Numbered from the stretch's first letter, positions 14,938 through 22,812 are shown. The stretch is 25,156 nucleotides of DNA from Lachnospiraceae bacterium UBA4348 (GCA_002394165.1 DGTA01000136.1:1-25156); one strand, 5' to 3'. The notes: generated by a model not told the origin, from the letters alone. Numbers and translations: made by a program.

Positions 14938-16050
14938 ATGAAAGAGGAAAAACAGATCCTTCTCCCGGTAAGGAACGGGAATGAGACGATCTATGATATC
15001 CGTATCGAGAGCTCCTTCGGACAGCTCCAGGATTCCCTCGCTCAGCTGGCCGATTCCGGACGCAGGATCTGCCTGATCAGCGACAGCAATGTGTGGCCGC
15101 TTTACGGCGAGGAGGTTGAAAAGATCTTGTCCGGGTGCTTCCGGTCGGTCTGCACCTGCATCCTTCCTGCCGGCGAATCAAACAAGACTCTGGACAACAT
15201 CCGGAAGATCTATACCGTTCTGATCGAGAACGGCCTTGACCGGCATGACCTGATCGCCGCTCTCGGAGGCGGCGTTGTGGGTGATATGGCAGGCTTCGCG
15301 GCAGCGACCTACCTTCGCGGCATCCGCTTCATCCAGATTCCGACGACCCTGCTTTCCCAGGTGGACAGCAGCATCGGGGGCAAGACCGGCGTTGACTTTG
15401 ACGGATATAAGAATATGGTGGGCGCTTTCCATATGCCTTCCCTGGTCTATATCAACGCGGCGGCTTTAAAAACGCTTCCGGATGATCAGTTTGTCAGCGG
15501 AATGGGGGAGGTTCTCAAGCACGGTCTCATCCGTGATGCGGATTACTATGAATGGGTCCTTGATCATATGGCTGAGATCGAGGAGAGAGATACGTATACT
15601 CTCATGAAGATGGTCGAAGGCAGCTGCCGCATCAAGCGCAGCGTCGTGGAAAAGGATCCGACCGAAAAAGGGGAGAGGGCGATCCTGAATTTCGGACATA
15701 CCATCGGCCACGCGGTCGAAACATGCAAGAATTTTGAACTGCTCCACGGAGAATGCGTGGCGCTCGGATGTATCGGCGCCGCCTATATCTCCTGGTCCAG
15801 GGGATACATAGATTTTAATGACTATTACGAGATCCGTGATATGAGCGTCGGATTCGGGCTCCCGATGAGTTTTGATTCCCTTCCCACCGCCTCGGTGATA
15901 GAAGCGCTCAAAAAGGATAAGAAAAGAAGCGGCGACCATATCCGGTTTATTCTCCTGAGTAAGATCGGAAAGGCTGTGATCTGTGATGATGTGACAGAGG
16001 AAGAGCTCGTCAATGCCGTCAACAGCCTCAATGCCGACACCTGGAGCTGA
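14938..16050 (+). CDS. aroB: 3-dehydroquinate synthase
   Basis: The 370-residue protein catalyses the second step of the shikimate pathway, turning DAHP into 3-dehydroquinate with NAD and a metal ion. The NAD-binding region is AALGGGVVGDMAGFAAATYL (from residue 107), followed by IPTTLLSQVDSSIGGKTGVD. Metal ligands are E191 (GMGEVLKHG), H254 (NFGHTIGH) and H270 (LLHGE), all present, so the enzyme should be active. The start ATG has GAGG (14926-14929) at 8 bases. No other aromatic-pathway gene is beside it; it leads directly into lspA, 4 bases after its stop. Placement of aroB before lspA is not the pattern I know best and may reflect local rearrangement. Confidence 0.96.
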   Translation: MKEEKQILLPVRNGNETIYDIRIESSFGQLQDSLAQLADSGRRICLISDSNVWPLYGEEVEKILSGCFRSVCTCILPAGESNKTLDNIRKIYTVLIENGLDRHDLIAALGGGVVGDMAGFAAATYLRGIRFIQIPTTLLSQVDSSIGGKTGVDFDGYKNMVGAFHMPSLVYINAAALKTLPDDQFVSGMGEVLKHGLIRDADYYEWVLDHMAEIEERDTYTLMKMVEGSCRIKRSVVEKDPTEKGERAILNFGHTIGHAVETCKNFELLHGECVALGCIGAAYISWSRGYIDFNDYYEIRDMSVGFGLPMSFDSLPTASVIEALKKDKKRSGDHIRFILLSKIGKAVICDDVTEEELVNAVNSLNADTWS

Positions 16051-16054
16051 CCTC

Positions 16055-16552
16055 ATGGCTGCAGATCTGAGCAGAAAAACCGGTTTTTACGCTGCCATAG
16101 CCATACTTGGGATCCTCCTGGACCAGGGCTGCAAATATGCGGCGGTGACCCGCCTTAAAGATAAGGGGGACATCACACTGATCAGGGGCGTCCTGTCACT
16201 GACCTATACGGAAAACAAAGGAGCGGCGTTTGGCATGCTTCCGGGCGGCCGGTTCCTTTTTGCCGCTTTTGCTCTCGTTGTGACAGTCGGCGCATTTGTA
16301 TATATCCGCCGTATCCTGAAAAACGGCGGAGCATCGACGGTCTGCCTCTGGCTGGCCCTGATCGGCGCCGGCGCGGCGGGAAACCTGATCGACCGGATTG
16401 CCAGAGGATATGTGGTGGATTTTATCTATTTTTCAATCATCGATTTTCCCGTATTCAATATAGCGGATATCTTTGTCGTCTGTTCCTGTTTTATGCTGGT
16501 GATCACCCTTCTTACCGATAAAGAGGAGACGAAAATGGGAGGTGTCGGATGA
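16055..16552 (+). CDS. lspA: Lipoprotein signal peptidase (signal peptidase II)
   Basis: The 165-residue, four-helix membrane protein is an aspartic protease that cleaves signal peptides of lipid-modified prolipoproteins. Motifs present are LLDQGCKY (D23), YTENKGAAFGM (N54), GAAGNLIDRI with catalytic D113, and FPVFNIADIFV with catalytic D138. The start ATG 16055 lies 8 bases after GGAG (16043-16046), which is inside the last aroB codons, so it is preferred over the ATG at 16013. Its TGA overlaps the ATG of rluD as ATGA. lspA next to an RluD-type gene is a very common bacterial pairing. Confidence 0.95.
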   Translation: MAADLSRKTGFYAAIAILGILLDQGCKYAAVTRLKDKGDITLIRGVLSLTYTENKGAAFGMLPGGRFLFAAFALVVTVGAFVYIRRILKNGGASTVCLWLALIGAGAAGNLIDRIARGYVVDFIYFSIIDFPVFNIADIFVVCSCFMLVITLLTDKEETKMGGVG

Positions 16553-17478
16553 AGCTGACCGTCAGCGAGGAAGATGCGCTTTCCCGGCTTGATCTTTTCC
16601 TGGCAGAGAGCGACGAGATGCCGGATCTTTCCCGGTCCTATATCCAGAAACTGATCAAGGGCGGAAACGTGCTGGTTAACCATGAGATGGCCAGAAACAG
16701 CCGGAAAGTGATGATCGGCGATGAAGTCGAGATCGATATTCCGGAGCCTGAGCCTCTTCATATTGAACCTGAGAATATCCCGCTCGATATCCTCTACGAA
16801 GATGATGATCTGCTGGTGGTCAACAAGCCGAAGGGAATGGTGGTCCATCCGGCTCCCGGGCATCCGCAGGGGACGCTTGTCAACGCCCTTCTGTATCACT
16901 GCAGGGGATCCCTTTCCGGGATCAACGGCATCGGAAGACCGGGGATCGTTCACCGGATCGACAAGGACACGACCGGTTCCCTTGTGGTCGCCAAGAATGA
17001 CCGCACCCATGCCGGCCTGGCCGCGCAGCTGGCGGAGCATTCCATTAAGCGTGTTTACAACGCGATCGTCTGGGATAATATCCGGGAGGATAACGGAACC
17101 GTCAATGCTCCGATCGGCCGCCACCCGGCAGACCGGAAGAAAATGGCCATGAATGTCAAGAACGGCCGGGAGGCCGTCACTCATTACCATGTACTCGAGC
17201 GTTTCGGAAAGTATACCTACATTGAATGTACCCTGGAGACCGGACGCACTCACCAGATCAGGGTCCACATGACCGGGACCGGTCACCCGCTTCTTGGCGA
17301 TGCCGTCTACGGAGCCCGGAAAGGCTGCGAACACTTTGAGGGACAGACGCTTCACGCGAGAGTACTCGGATTTGTTCATCCGACGACCGGAGAATATATG
17401 GAGTTCGAGGCTCAGCTGCCCCCTTATTTTCAGAAACTGTTAACCCTTCTGCGTGATGATCCTGATCACAGTTTTTAA
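16549..17478 (+). CDS. rluD: RluA-family pseudouridine synthase, RluD-type
   Basis: The 309-residue protein has an N-terminal S4 RNA-binding domain (about residues 13-75, with LDLFLAE and YIQKLIKGGNVLVN) and an RluA catalytic domain. The catalytic motif is GIVHRIDKDTTG with Asp138, close to the known RluD position, followed by YNAIVWDN and the later ETGRTHQIRVHM. RluD makes pseudouridines in 23S rRNA helix 69; which uridines this homologue modifies is inferred only from domain layout. The start ATG follows GGGAGG (16537-16542) by 6 bases and overlaps lspA by 4 bases. Confidence 0.94.
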   Translation: MKLTVSEEDALSRLDLFLAESDEMPDLSRSYIQKLIKGGNVLVNHEMARNSRKVMIGDEVEIDIPEPEPLHIEPENIPLDILYEDDDLLVVNKPKGMVVHPAPGHPQGTLVNALLYHCRGSLSGINGIGRPGIVHRIDKDTTGSLVVAKNDRTHAGLAAQLAEHSIKRVYNAIVWDNIREDNGTVNAPIGRHPADRKKMAMNVKNGREAVTHYHVLERFGKYTYIECTLETGRTHQIRVHMTGTGHPLLGDAVYGARKGCEHFEGQTLHARVLGFVHPTTGEYMEFEAQLPPYFQKLLTLLRDDPDHSF

Positions 17479-17490
17479 AAGGAGCTGCCT

Positions 17491-17922
17491 ATGTTAACAG
17501 AGGAATTAAAAAAAGAACTGGCCGCCGCTGCGATGGAAGCCCGGAAGAACGCCTACGTTCCCTACTCACATTTCAGTGTAGGCGCGGCCGTGCTGACCGA
17601 GTCAGGAGAGATCTACAGCGGCTGCAATATTGAAAATGCCAGTTATCCCGCGGGGATCTGCGCGGAGAGAACAGCCATATTCTATGCGGTATCACGCGGA
17701 CACCGGCGTCTTAGAGCTGTCGCAGTCACCGGAGGACAGCTCGGACAGGAAGCTGACGATTTCTGCGCTCCCTGTGGTATCTGCCTGCAGGTGATGTCAG
17801 AATTTTGTAGTATAGATTGCCCACTCATCATCGTAAAAGATGAAGAACATATGCAATGCCTGACACTCGGAGATTTTCTACCTCACATTTTTGACGGACT
17901 TGATGACAGGAAAGGAGAGTAA
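17491..17922 (+). CDS. cdd: Cytidine deaminase
   Basis: The 143-residue protein has the homotetrameric cytidine deaminase layout: YSHFSVGAAVLTESGEIYSG, then ASYPAGICAERTA with zinc ligand C57 and catalytic E59, and APCGICLQ with zinc ligands C95 and C98. It deaminates cytidine and deoxycytidine to uridines in pyrimidine salvage. The usual arginine after the last cysteine (CRQ) is leucine here. Start ATG follows AAAAGGAG (17477-17484) by 6 bases. It lies 12 bases after rluD and 3 bases before the aldolase gene, so all three are probably one transcript. Confidence 0.95.
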   Translation: MLTEELKKELAAAAMEARKNAYVPYSHFSVGAAVLTESGEIYSGCNIENASYPAGICAERTAIFYAVSRGHRRLRAVAVTGGQLGQEADDFCAPCGICLQVMSEFCSIDCPLIIVKDEEHMQCLTLGDFLPHIFDGLDDRKGE

Positions 17923-17925
17923 ATT

Positions 17926-18792
17926 ATGCTGGTAACACTGAAGGAGATCCTTGAGATCGCTGAAGAGAAAAAGATTGCGGTCGGCGCGTTCAATACACCT
18001 AATTTCGAGGCGCTGCAGGCGATCCTGTGGGCCGCTGCCGCCGAAAACCAGCCGGTGATCATCCAGATGGCCCAGAGCCATGAGAGCCTGGTTGCCCTGA
18101 CGGATATCGGACCGGTCATGGTCGAAGCCGCAAAAAAAGCGCCCGTGCCGGTCTGTGTCCATCTGGACCACGGCGAGACGCTCGAATATCTTGAAACAGC
18201 GCTTAAGATCGGCTTCACAGGCATTATGTATGACGGATCGACTCTTCCCTATGAGGAGAACGCTGCCAATACAAAAAAGGCCGTGGAGATGGCCCATCGC
18301 TACGGAGCCGGTGTTGAGGCCGAGCTCGGGAGCATGGGAAGAAGAGAGATGGGAGGTCCCGATTCACATGCGGGAGAGGACGAGACCAAGATCTATACCG
18401 ATCCGGACCAGGCCGCTCTTTTCGTCGATGAGACAAAGATCGATGCCCTTGCCTGTTCATTCGGAACGACCCACGGAATCTATCTGACTAAGCCCAGGCT
18501 CGACTTTGACGTAGTTCGCAATGTCCGCGCAAAAGCCGGCCGGATCCCTGTCGTCATGCACGGCGGTTCCGGTGTCAGCCGTGAAGATTTCCACAATGCG
18601 GTGGATGCAGGCGTTCGCAAGATCAACTACTTCACCTATATGGATAAAGCAGCCGGAGGTGCGGCTTCTGACCGCCTGGCGAGCATTCCCGCCGGATCCC
18701 CCGTCTTCTTTACGGAGCTGGCAATTGCCGCAAGATCAGCCATGCAGGAAAATGTCGCCCAGGCGATCCGCGTATTTGCAAGGATCGACTAA
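17926..18792 (+). CDS. Class II ketose-bisphosphate aldolase (fructose-bisphosphate aldolase family)
   Basis: The 288-residue zinc-dependent aldolase has VHLDHGETLEY (general acid D81, zinc ligand H82), MYDGSTLPYEENAANT, VEAELGSMG, SFGTTHGIY (zinc ligand H183) and MHGGSGVS (zinc ligand H212, phosphate-binding glycines). It splits a ketose bisphosphate into DHAP and an aldehyde. The substrate-facing segment KINYFTYMD (N234) differs from the KINVxTD-type of standard FbaA and from tagatose aldolases, so fructose-1,6-bisphosphate is likely but not certain. Start ATG follows AAAGGAG (17911-17917) by 8 bases. It is the last gene on the plus strand; only 24 bases separate it from the convergent recombinase, and no terminator hairpin is visible there. 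Confidence 0.9.
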   Translation: MLVTLKEILEIAEEKKIAVGAFNTPNFEALQAILWAAAAENQPVIIQMAQSHESLVALTDIGPVMVEAAKKAPVPVCVHLDHGETLEYLETALKIGFTGIMYDGSTLPYEENAANTKKAVEMAHRYGAGVEAELGSMGRREMGGPDSHAGEDETKIYTDPDQAALFVDETKIDALACSFGTTHGIYLTKPRLDFDVVRNVRAKAGRIPVVMHGGSGVSREDFHNAVDAGVRKINYFTYMDKAAGGAASDRLASIPAGSPVFFTELAIAARSAMQENVAQAIRVFARID

Positions 18793-18816
18793 AGCGTGTC
18801 TTTCTCTGCCCGGGGG

Positions 18817-19944
18817 TTAGTCCTCACGCAGCCGGACGGCTCTGGCGGCACTTCTTCGCCGGTCATCATCCATCGCCGCGTAATGGCGCCTGGTGGTGTT
18901 GACATCCTTATGGCCGAGAACGTCCGCAACAAGATAAATATCGCCGGTATTGCGGTAAAGAGCCGTACCGTACGTACTTCTAAGTTTATGGGGGGTGATC
19001 TTCTTCTGGGTGGTCACCTCCCTTGCATATTTTTTGACCATATTCTCGACTGCCTGGACACCCATTCTCTTTCGCTGGGTGGAATAGAAGAGCGCATTTT
19101 CATGGCCTGCCACCGGGGTGATGCCATCACGCACTTCCAGATAGTCGATCAGCGCTTTCTCCACCTCATCTCCGAAATAGACGATCATTTCGGATCCGCC
19201 TTTGCGGACCACCCTGATCCCGTTATTCCTGAAATCGACATCCTGCACATCAAGTCCGACGCATTCCGAAACGCGGATCCCGGTTCCCAGAAGCAGCGTC
19301 ACGATGGCCAGGTCACGCAGCCGAGTCTTTTCATAATACATTTTCTTCTGACCGGTCAGTTTATCCCCGCCATGCTCAATATAATCAAGAAGCGCGGCCG
19401 TCTCGTCGTCATCCAGGCGCACGATGGCCTTTTCATGAAGCTTGGGCATATCTACCAGAACGGTAGGATTTCTCGTGATCATCTGGCGCTTATAATAGTA
19501 GGCAAAAAAGCTCCTGATCGCCGACATTTTGCGCTTGAGGCCTTTTTCGCCGTTCGTCACCCGGCTGACTTCCCTCGAAACGCCTGTCATTTTTTTGTCA
19601 ATATCATAGACCTTCAAAAATTCCTGGTATTCCTCAATATCGGTTGCCTCCAGCCGGTCGAGCAGCTCAATGGGCCATTCAACGATGTCTGTTTTCTGGA
19701 AGATCGGATTTTCCTCCTGCAGAAACCGGAAGAAGGTCCGTACATCGTAAGCATATGACAGACGGGTCCTGGTGGACGTGGTAGGCTCGATGGCGCGGAA
19801 ATATGATCTGGCAAAGCGAGGCATCGTTTTAAGTACCTCACGAAGCTGCAGGATATTCTGGATGTCTTTCTGGTCGTGGTAGGTCTGGGAGCGCCCGGAC
19901 ATGTTGCGGAGTGTATTTTCCGTAGAAGAATTGTTATCAGCCAT
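18817..19944 (-). CDS. Tyrosine recombinase (Xer/phage-integrase family), solitary
   Basis: The 375-residue protein has an N-terminal SAM-like DNA-binding domain (about residues 40-165, with RTRLSYAYDVRTFFRFL) and a catalytic domain holding the full set R224 (GTGIRVSE), K248 (VRKGG), H319 and R322 (HKLR), H345 (LGHKD) and nucleophile Y355 (RRHYA). It should cut and rejoin DNA. It is about 75 residues longer than XerC/XerD, including an extension around 110-135. The chosen start, ATG 19944 (MADNNSS), follows AAGGATGG and avoids the hydrophobic leader encoded further upstream. No tRNA, excisionase or phage gene is adjacent, so a housekeeping or phase-variation role is possible; I cannot tell which. 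It is transcribed alone. Confidence 0.88.
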   Translation of the reverse strand: MADNNSSTENTLRNMSGRSQTYHDQKDIQNILQLREVLKTMPRFARSYFRAIEPTTSTRTRLSYAYDVRTFFRFLQEENPIFQKTDIVEWPIELLDRLEATDIEEYQEFLKVYDIDKKMTGVSREVSRVTNGEKGLKRKMSAIRSFFAYYYKRQMITRNPTVLVDMPKLHEKAIVRLDDDETAALLDYIEHGGDKLTGQKKMYYEKTRLRDLAIVTLLLGTGIRVSECVGLDVQDVDFRNNGIRVVRKGGSEMIVYFGDEVEKALIDYLEVRDGITPVAGHENALFYSTQRKRMGVQAVENMVKKYAREVTTQKKITPHKLRSTYGTALYRNTGDIYLVADVLGHKDVNTTRRHYAAMDDDRRRSAARAVRLRED

Positions 19945-20019
19945 AATTAAGAAACCATCCTTAATTAAAAACAAAAAACAGATCATATAAAAGGCTTTGC
20001 ATTCTTGGATAATGCAAAG
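19944..20019 (-). promoter_or_regulatory. Structured leader of the recombinase mRNA: two hairpins
   Basis: Two perfect inverted repeats lie in the untranslated leader. The first has 8-base arms at 19944-19951 and 19960-19967 with an 8-base loop. It begins at the start codon and its stem and loop contain the likely Shine-Dalgarno sequence AAGGATGG (complement of 19955-19962). The second has 9-base arms at 19995-20003 and 20011-20019 (CTTTGCATT/AATGCAAAG) with a 7-base loop. The first could limit ribosome access; this is inference. Confidence 0.5.
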
Positions 20020-20052
20020 TCTCAATAATACAAAGCTTCAGGCTTCATAAAC

Positions 20053-20082
20053 ATGATATCACAATTGTCCTGAAAAGCGCAA
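20053..20082 (-). promoter_or_regulatory. Probable promoter of the recombinase gene
   Basis: On the minus strand, TTGCGC (20082-20077) and TATCAT (20058-20053) are 18 bases apart, with a TGA just before the -10 box (extended -10). Transcription would start near 20046, giving a leader of about 100 bases. Two small palindromes, TGATATCA (20054-20061) and ACAATTGT (20061-20068), overlap or abut the -10 box and could bind a regulator. Confidence 0.45.
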
Positions 20083-20119
20083 CATCTATTTGATAAACAT
20101 GTGTTTCACGTATAGATGT
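20082..20119. repeat. Imperfect inverted repeat between the M20 gene and the recombinase promoter
   Basis: Arms ACATCTAT (20082-20089) and ATAGATGT (20112-20119) flank an inner palindrome AAAC-ATGT-GTTT (20095-20106), with five unpaired bases on each side between them. It lies directly after the M20 stop codon and touches the -35 box of the recombinase. It lacks a T-run, so it is a poor intrinsic terminator. It could be an operator or a recombinase-binding site; neither is proven. Confidence 0.5.
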
Positions 20120-20120
20120 A

Positions 20121-21557
20121 TTACTTTGCCAGCATGATCAGGTTCCGGTAAAAGTCAACGCAGCCCGCCAGCGTGGCATATTCAAGATTTTCATCGATCC
20201 CGTGAATGCCCTTCTTCTGCTCCGGTCCGTATTCGACCGGTGCAAAACGGAATATCTGTCCGCATACCTCGTCAAAGAACCGGGCATCGGTCGCGCCTGT
20301 CAGAATATAGGGAGCCCAGCCAAGTTCAGGAAAAGTCTCTGCGAGCGCGGACCGGATCAGTCCGAAGGATTCCGATCCGATATCAGCGCAGCCGCTGCAG
20401 TCATTGCCGTGTACAGATTCGATCGATACGCCATACGATGCTGCTCTTTTTTCCAGGATCTTCAGGCTTTCCTCCATTGGCTGGTGCGGGATAAAACGCA
20501 CATTGGCACCGATGGTGGCTTTAACGGGAATCACATTAAAGGCTTCTTCTCCCTGCATCCTTGTAAAGGCACAGGTGGTCCTGAGCATGGAGGCGGCGTC
20601 CGGAGAGATCTTCGGTGTGACCAGATCCACCAGCGGCGCGAACAGCCAGAGGTTGGAAAGGACCATTCGTATAGGAAAAACTGCATACGGGGCCAGCTGT
20701 TCAAGCATGGCTCGTACAGGCGGGGTCAGCCGGCTTCTGAATGGCGGCCGTCTTTTCATACTGCAGATAAAGGCAGCCAAGTCTTCCACCGGATTGTGCT
20801 TTGGCGGTGTGTGAGCATGTCCGCCCTTCCCCTTTGAACAAAAAGTGATATCAGCTGTTCCCTTCTCCTGGATGCCGATCATCGCGATGGGGTCTTTGAT
20901 CCCCGGAATCGGGGCATCCTGGATGCCGCCGCCTTCGTCGCATACCAGCCACAGCCTTACGCCTCTCTTTTTCAGTTCACGCACTATGGAGGGGGCTCCG
21001 TCTCCGCCAACCTCCTCCGTGCAGGAGCTCGCCAGATAGATGTCCTGCCGGGGTGTATAACCCTCACCGAGCAGTTCTTCCGCCGCCTGCAAAAATCCCA
21101 TCAGCGAACATTTGGTGTCACAGGCGCCTCTTCCCCAGATCCGTCCGTCGCTGATCGTTCCGGAGAAGGGAGGATATTTCCAGTCCCCCGAGGCCGGAAC
21201 CACATCCTGATGGCTCATCAGGAGGATGGGACGGTCACTCTTCTCCCCTTTCCAGTAATAAAGAAGGCTTCCGTCAAGATCGGTCACCTCCAGGTGTGCG
21301 TGCACCAGCGGAAACAGTTTCCTGAGGACTTCATGAAACGCTTTAAAACGCTCCTTTTCCTCATCATCCGGTTCTTCGGAAGATACGGTATCGCATCGGA
21401 TCATGGCCGACAGTTTTTTGGCATACTGCCCGGCCCTCTCTGTGTCGGGGCTCGCCGGCAGGCGGGAGATCTTTTTCCCCTTGACTATGGTAATGCCCAG
21501 CGCTGTAAGCACCGGGCATATAATAAACAGAATAATTAAAGCGATAAAGATAATCAT
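20121..21557 (-). CDS. Membrane-anchored M20 family metallopeptidase (PM20D1/CPS1-like)
   Basis: The 478-residue protein starts with a hydrophobic segment (residues 1-24) that would anchor it or export it. The M20 catalytic domain has LLMSHQDVVPASGDW (zinc His and Asp), WGRGACDTKCSLMG (bridging Asp), SCTEEVGGDG (catalytic and zinc Glu), a lid or dimerisation domain starting near GGHAHTPP, and a late LTGATDARFF with GIHGIDENL (zinc His). This order fits carboxypeptidase S / PM20D1-like enzymes, which cleave or form N-acyl or dipeptide bonds. The substrate is unknown. Its ATG lies 9 bases after the stop of the L,D-transpeptidase gene with no good Shine-Dalgarno site, suggesting coupled translation. 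A link to wall peptides is therefore plausible but inferred. Confidence 0.88.
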   Translation of the reverse strand: MIIFIALIILFIICPVLTALGITIVKGKKISRLPASPDTERAGQYAKKLSAMIRCDTVSSEEPDDEEKERFKAFHEVLRKLFPLVHAHLEVTDLDGSLLYYWKGEKSDRPILLMSHQDVVPASGDWKYPPFSGTISDGRIWGRGACDTKCSLMGFLQAAEELLGEGYTPRQDIYLASSCTEEVGGDGAPSIVRELKKRGVRLWLVCDEGGGIQDAPIPGIKDPIAMIGIQEKGTADITFCSKGKGGHAHTPPKHNPVEDLAAFICSMKRRPPFRSRLTPPVRAMLEQLAPYAVFPIRMVLSNLWLFAPLVDLVTPKISPDAASMLRTTCAFTRMQGEEAFNVIPVKATIGANVRFIPHQPMEESLKILEKRAASYGVSIESVHGNDCSGCADIGSESFGLIRSALAETFPELGWAPYILTGATDARFFDEVCGQIFRFAPVEYGPEQKKGIHGIDENLEYATLAGCVDFYRNLIMLAK

Positions 21558-21566
21558 TTTCTGAGA

Positions 21567-22742
21567 TCAGCGAACGATAAATGTAGAACCCTGGCAGTTG
21601 TCATAAATGAACTTGGCGTATCTGCGCGGCACTCTTACACAGCCGCCGGAAGCTTTGTAACCGGCTCCGAGATTGTCGCTCTGCGTAGGATACAGCAGGG
21701 AATGGACGGCATTTGTTCCTACTCCTGTGAAGTAAGAAAGATACTCCGCATGATTGCCGCCATAATCGTGCCAGTAAGACCGGCCGCTGAAGTTGAAGAA
21801 ACCGCGCGGGGTATTATGGGAACCGCGGCCGATGATACACGGCGTGCTGTAGATCAGTGTCCATCTTCCGGCGGGTCTCAGGCCTTTTTCAAAAATATAA
21901 ACATGGAAATTGTTTGTATTGCACCACACAAGGTACTTATTGGCACTGGCATAGGGAACGCCGTTGTTGTTGGCATTGACATACGCTTCCAGCTGCGCTT
22001 TGCTGTATTTGCGGGTGGGATTGGTGCCGCCGTAATAGGCATAGGTCGTGTTGATCGTATTGGCCAGTTTAATTTCCTGCTCGGGAATATAGGGTGTTAA
22101 AGTAACCCTGTCAAACGGTCCGTAATATTTTTTGCCTTTATACTCTCTCACTCCCCTGACATAGAAAATGTAGGTGACGCCGGCCTTGAGGTGACTAACC
22201 TTAACAACACGGGATTTGACCTTGCCGTTGATCAGTCTGGCTTTCTTCTCTATTTCCGGAATTCTCCTCCACAGCTCGTAATACTGGCATGGTGTGCTCT
22301 TTGTCCAGGCAAAATTAACTTCCTTTTTCAACTCGGAGCGAAGTTTGATCTTCACGGCGGAAGGCGGAATAATGATCGTATTAAATCTGACGACCGACGA
22401 CCTTCTCCCGATCGTCTTTCCTTTATAGGCTGCCACCTGGACTTTATATTCGGAAAGTCTTCTTAAATTTCCGGCTTTGATCTTGCGCATAGTTGTTGTC
22501 GGTGAAGGGATCTTCATGGTGTATGTCTTGTTTTTAGCGACATCGAGCAGATACACGAAGTATCCGTCGCAGCCGCGCACCATATTCCACCGAACCTTTG
22601 CGCCGGTCTCACCGGCACTGACTTTGACACCCCTCACCCTCGCGGGCGCGGCAGCAAAAACACAGCTGCTCATGATAAAGACTGCGGCAAGAGCCGCCAA
22701 AAGCATAGGGATCTTCTTTCTGGTCATTCTTTCCTTCATCAT
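21567..22742 (-). CDS. Secreted L,D-transpeptidase (YkuD) with two FN3-like domains
   Basis: The 391-residue protein has a signal peptide (MMKERMTRKK, then a hydrophobic stretch ending FAAAPA, about residues 1-33). Two fibronectin type III-like domains follow at about 34-125 and 128-220 (KVRWNMVRGCDGYFVYLL; NFAWTKSTPCQYYELWRRI). After a linker, the YkuD domain covers about 255-391 and includes NAVHSLLYP (H347) and ASGGCVRVP with catalytic Cys368. YkuD enzymes form 3-3 cross-links or attach proteins to peptidoglycan. The usual SHGC motif reads SGGC here, replacing the motif histidine by glycine. AGAGGGA precedes ATG by about 6 bases, and an extended -10 promoter is found upstream. It is the first gene of a unit with the M20 peptidase. 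Confidence 0.88.
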   Translation of the reverse strand: MMKERMTRKKIPMLLAALAAVFIMSSCVFAAAPARVRGVKVSAGETGAKVRWNMVRGCDGYFVYLLDVAKNKTYTMKIPSPTTTMRKIKAGNLRRLSEYKVQVAAYKGKTIGRRSSVVRFNTIIIPPSAVKIKLRSELKKEVNFAWTKSTPCQYYELWRRIPEIEKKARLINGKVKSRVVKVSHLKAGVTYIFYVRGVREYKGKKYYGPFDRVTLTPYIPEQEIKLANTINTTYAYYGGTNPTRKYSKAQLEAYVNANNNGVPYASANKYLVWCNTNNFHVYIFEKGLRPAGRWTLIYSTPCIIGRGSHNTPRGFFNFSGRSYWHDYGGNHAEYLSYFTGVGTNAVHSLLYPTQSDNLGAGYKASGGCVRVPRRYAKFIYDNCQGSTFIVR

Positions 22743-22783
22743 AACTTTCCCTCTTTTTGTAATTATTTTAGAGCACCTTTATT

Positions 22784-22812
22784 ATTATATCAGACAAAGA
22801 AAAAAATGAAAA
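22784..22812 (-). promoter_or_regulatory. Promoter of the L,D-transpeptidase-M20 unit
   Basis: On the minus strand a perfect TATAAT (22789-22784), preceded by TGA (extended -10), lies 17 bases from TTTTCA (22812-22807, 4 of 6 matches to -35 consensus). Transcription would begin near 22777, about 35 bases before the ATG at 22742. The -35 region overlaps the T-rich tail of the upstream gene's terminator. Confidence 0.65.

Noticed and set aside
16426..17379. A 317-codon minus-strand frame across lspA/rluD
   Set aside because: It overlaps two well-conserved plus-strand genes and has no family resemblance.
18796..19758. A 320-codon plus-strand frame opposite the recombinase
   Set aside because: The minus strand encodes all tyrosine-recombinase catalytic residues; the plus product looks like random antisense translation.
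19945..20025. A 27-residue hydrophobic N-terminal extension of the recombinase
   Set aside because: A cytoplasmic recombinase needs no such segment, and this stretch contains the leader hairpins; ATG 19944 fits better.
20082..20119. The inverted repeat as a dif site or an intrinsic terminator
   Set aside because: Arm length and spacing do not match the Xer dif layout I know, and there is no T-run, so it is reported only as an inverted repeat.
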